DNA of 13,475 bases from Bacteroidales bacterium UBA4345 (lineage in GTDB: Bacteria > Bacteroidota > Bacteroidia > Bacteroidales > Paludibacteraceae): contig DGTD01000072.1 of NCBI GenBank assembly GCA_002396385.1, forward strand, positions 1 through 13,475, written 5' to 3'. Every line of letters begins with the position of its first letter. Position 1 is the stretch's first letter. Below are positions 12,382 to 13,475 of this stretch, piece by piece. The position numbers and the translations under genes were made by a program. The notes under the pieces were generated by a model. That model saw only the letters and a program-made list of their open reading frames with translations, made no database searches and was not told the origin of the DNA.

Positions 12382-12412
12382 TCTAATGAAAAGACAATAA
12401 CAAAAGGAGATA

Positions 12413-13475
12413 ATGGCAAAGTTTGTAATAGAAGGCGGTCACCAGCTGCATGGCGAGATAACGCCACAGGGAGCGAAGAACGAAGCGTTGGAGGTTATAT
12501 GCGCCACCGTATTGTCGAAAGAGGCAGTCACCATCAGCAACGTGCCCAACATACTGGATGTGAACAACCTGATACAGCTGATGATGGATATGGGCATCTA
12601 CGTCCGCAAGGAAGGGAACAACACCTACACCTTCAAGGCCGAACACATCAACGAAGACTACCTTCACAGCGAAGACTTCAAAGAGCGCTGTACCGCATTG
12701 CGCGGTTCGGTGCTGCTGGTAGGTCCGCTACTGGCGCGCCTGGGCTATGCCATTATACCCAAACCCGGAGGCGACAAGATAGGACGCCGCCGACTTGACA
12801 CTCACTTCACCGGCATACAGAAACTGGGGGCGACTTTCGCCTACGACAACGAGAACCAGTTGTTCAACGTCACAGCAAAAGAGTTGAAAGGCTGCTACAT
12901 GCTGCTCGACGAGGCGTCGGTAACCGGTACCGCCAATATTATAATGACCGCCGTGACCGCCAAAGGCACCACCACCATCTACAACGCCGCCTGCGAACCC
13001 TACATCCAGCAACTCTGCCGTATGCTGAACCTAATGGGGGCGAACATTAAGGGAGTAGGTTCGAACCTGTTGACAATAGAAGGTGTGGGAGAGCTGCACG
13101 GCGCCACCCACCGCATACTGCCAGACATGATTGAGATAGGCTCGTTCATCGGCATGGCAGCCATGACAGAAAGCGAGATTACAATAAAGAACGTGGCCTA
13201 CGACGAATTGGGCCTGATACCCGACAGTTTCCGCAAACTCGGTATCAGTCTGGAACGGCGTGGCGACGACATCTACATACCCGAGCAGCACATCTATACG
13301 ATAGACACCTTCATTGACGGTTCTATCATGAACTTTGCCGACGCGCCATGGCCAGGCCTCACGCCCGACCTTTTGAGCGTGTTCCTGGTAGTTGCCACCC
13401 AGGCACAGGGCAGCGTGCTGATACACCAAAAGATGTTTGAGAGTCGTCTGTTCTTTGTTGACAAACTGATAGACA
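12413..13475 (+). CDS. murA: UDP-N-acetylglucosamine 1-carboxyvinyltransferase (MurA), 3' end outside window
   Basis: The first 354 codons of MurA, the cytoplasmic enzyme that transfers enolpyruvate from PEP to UDP-GlcNAc in the first committed step of peptidoglycan synthesis. It starts MAKFVIEGGHQLHGEITPQGAKNEAL with Lys22-Asn23 in the UDP-GlcNAc site. LRGSVLLVGPLLARLG carries Arg97 (E. coli Arg91). The PEP loop PGGDKIGRRRLDTH has Asp121 at the position of the usual Cys115, with Arg126 matching Arg120. The domain-2 motif TPDLL is near the cut end. About 80 residues are missing beyond the window. Asp at this site abolishes covalent fosfomycin binding in other bacteria. The start is supported by a good ribosome-binding site and promoter. 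GC content is clearly higher than in the module array. Confidence 0.97.
   Translation, partial: MAKFVIEGGHQLHGEITPQGAKNEALEVICATVLSKEAVTISNVPNILDVNNLIQLMMDMGIYVRKEGNNTYTFKAEHINEDYLHSEDFKERCTALRGSVLLVGPLLARLGYAIIPKPGGDKIGRRRLDTHFTGIQKLGATFAYDNENQLFNVTAKELKGCYMLLDEASVTGTANIIMTAVTAKGTTTIYNAACEPYIQQLCRMLNLMGANIKGVGSNLLTIEGVGELHGATHRILPDMIEIGSFIGMAAMTESEITIKNVAYDELGLIPDSFRKLGISLERRGDDIYIPEQHIYTIDTFIDGSIMNFADAPWPGLTPDLLSVFLVVATQAQGSVLIHQKMFESRLFFVDKLID

Noticed and set aside
12379..13429. Several open frames overlapping murA on both strands
   Set aside because: They are shadows of the GC-rich murA coding sequence.

Overview
The window looks like a Bacteroidales chromosome segment (Prevotella/Bacteroides-type). 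The reasons are a type IX secretion C-terminal sorting domain, a DUF4353-type beta-helix surface protein, an IS21-type istB relic, several TAnnTTTG promoter boxes typical of the phylum, and a murA with Asp in place of the usual active-site Cys. Positions 1 to about 10,000 are AT-rich and patchy, like an accessory region. From about 10,330 on, the sequence is GC-richer and looks like ordinary chromosome.

The outstanding feature is a 35-bp repeat present eleven times, always in the same orientation (starting near 8, 1133, 2855, 3157, 4710, 4756, 5493, 6173, 9468, 9533 and 9599). Its core matches the architecture of a XerC/XerD dif site: an 11-bp arm ending CCATAA, a 6-bp centre TTTCTT, and an 11-bp arm ATATGTTAAAT. 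The E. coli dif arms end GCATAA and read TTATGTTAAAT at the same spacing. I therefore read positions 1-9633 as a head-to-tail array of gene modules bounded by dif-like sites, a Bacteroidales counterpart of the pdif modules of Acinetobacter plasmids or of stacked Xer-dependent mobile elements.

Module contents in order: a HigBA-like toxin-antitoxin pair (192-1063, minus); a Fic-domain AMP-transferase with its own operator array (1228-2395, plus), followed by a serine-recombinase relic and a small gene whose start codon lies inside a repeat (2600-2869, minus); a gene-less module of hairpin elements (2890-3156); an unknown 418-aa protein with a hydrophobic segment (3295-4551, minus) plus a gene fragment ending at a repeat; an exported MORN/YwqK-like protein (4854-5432, minus); an unknown protein (5543-6094, minus); and a large module with five 22-bp tandem repeats, an AAA ATPase of the DUF4143 family (6355-7545, plus), an exported frameshifted NADase-type glycan-binding-domain protein (7612-8851, plus) and an istB relic cut at the next repeat. 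The array ends with three repeats spaced 30 and 31 bp apart, a CRISPR-like geometry, just downstream of an orphan cas2-like gene (9682-9990, minus).

From 10,336 on there is a two-gene minus-strand operon (T9SS-sorted small protein, then DUF4353 beta-helix protein; 4-bp overlap), a strong intrinsic terminator, and a divergent partial murA (12413 to the window end) with a good Bacteroidales promoter. A 100-bp element made of three hairpins occurs in opposite orientations at 2946-3045 and 10057-10156. The module genes are mainly toxin, stress or defence types, unrelated to each other. They seem to share the way they move rather than a pathway.
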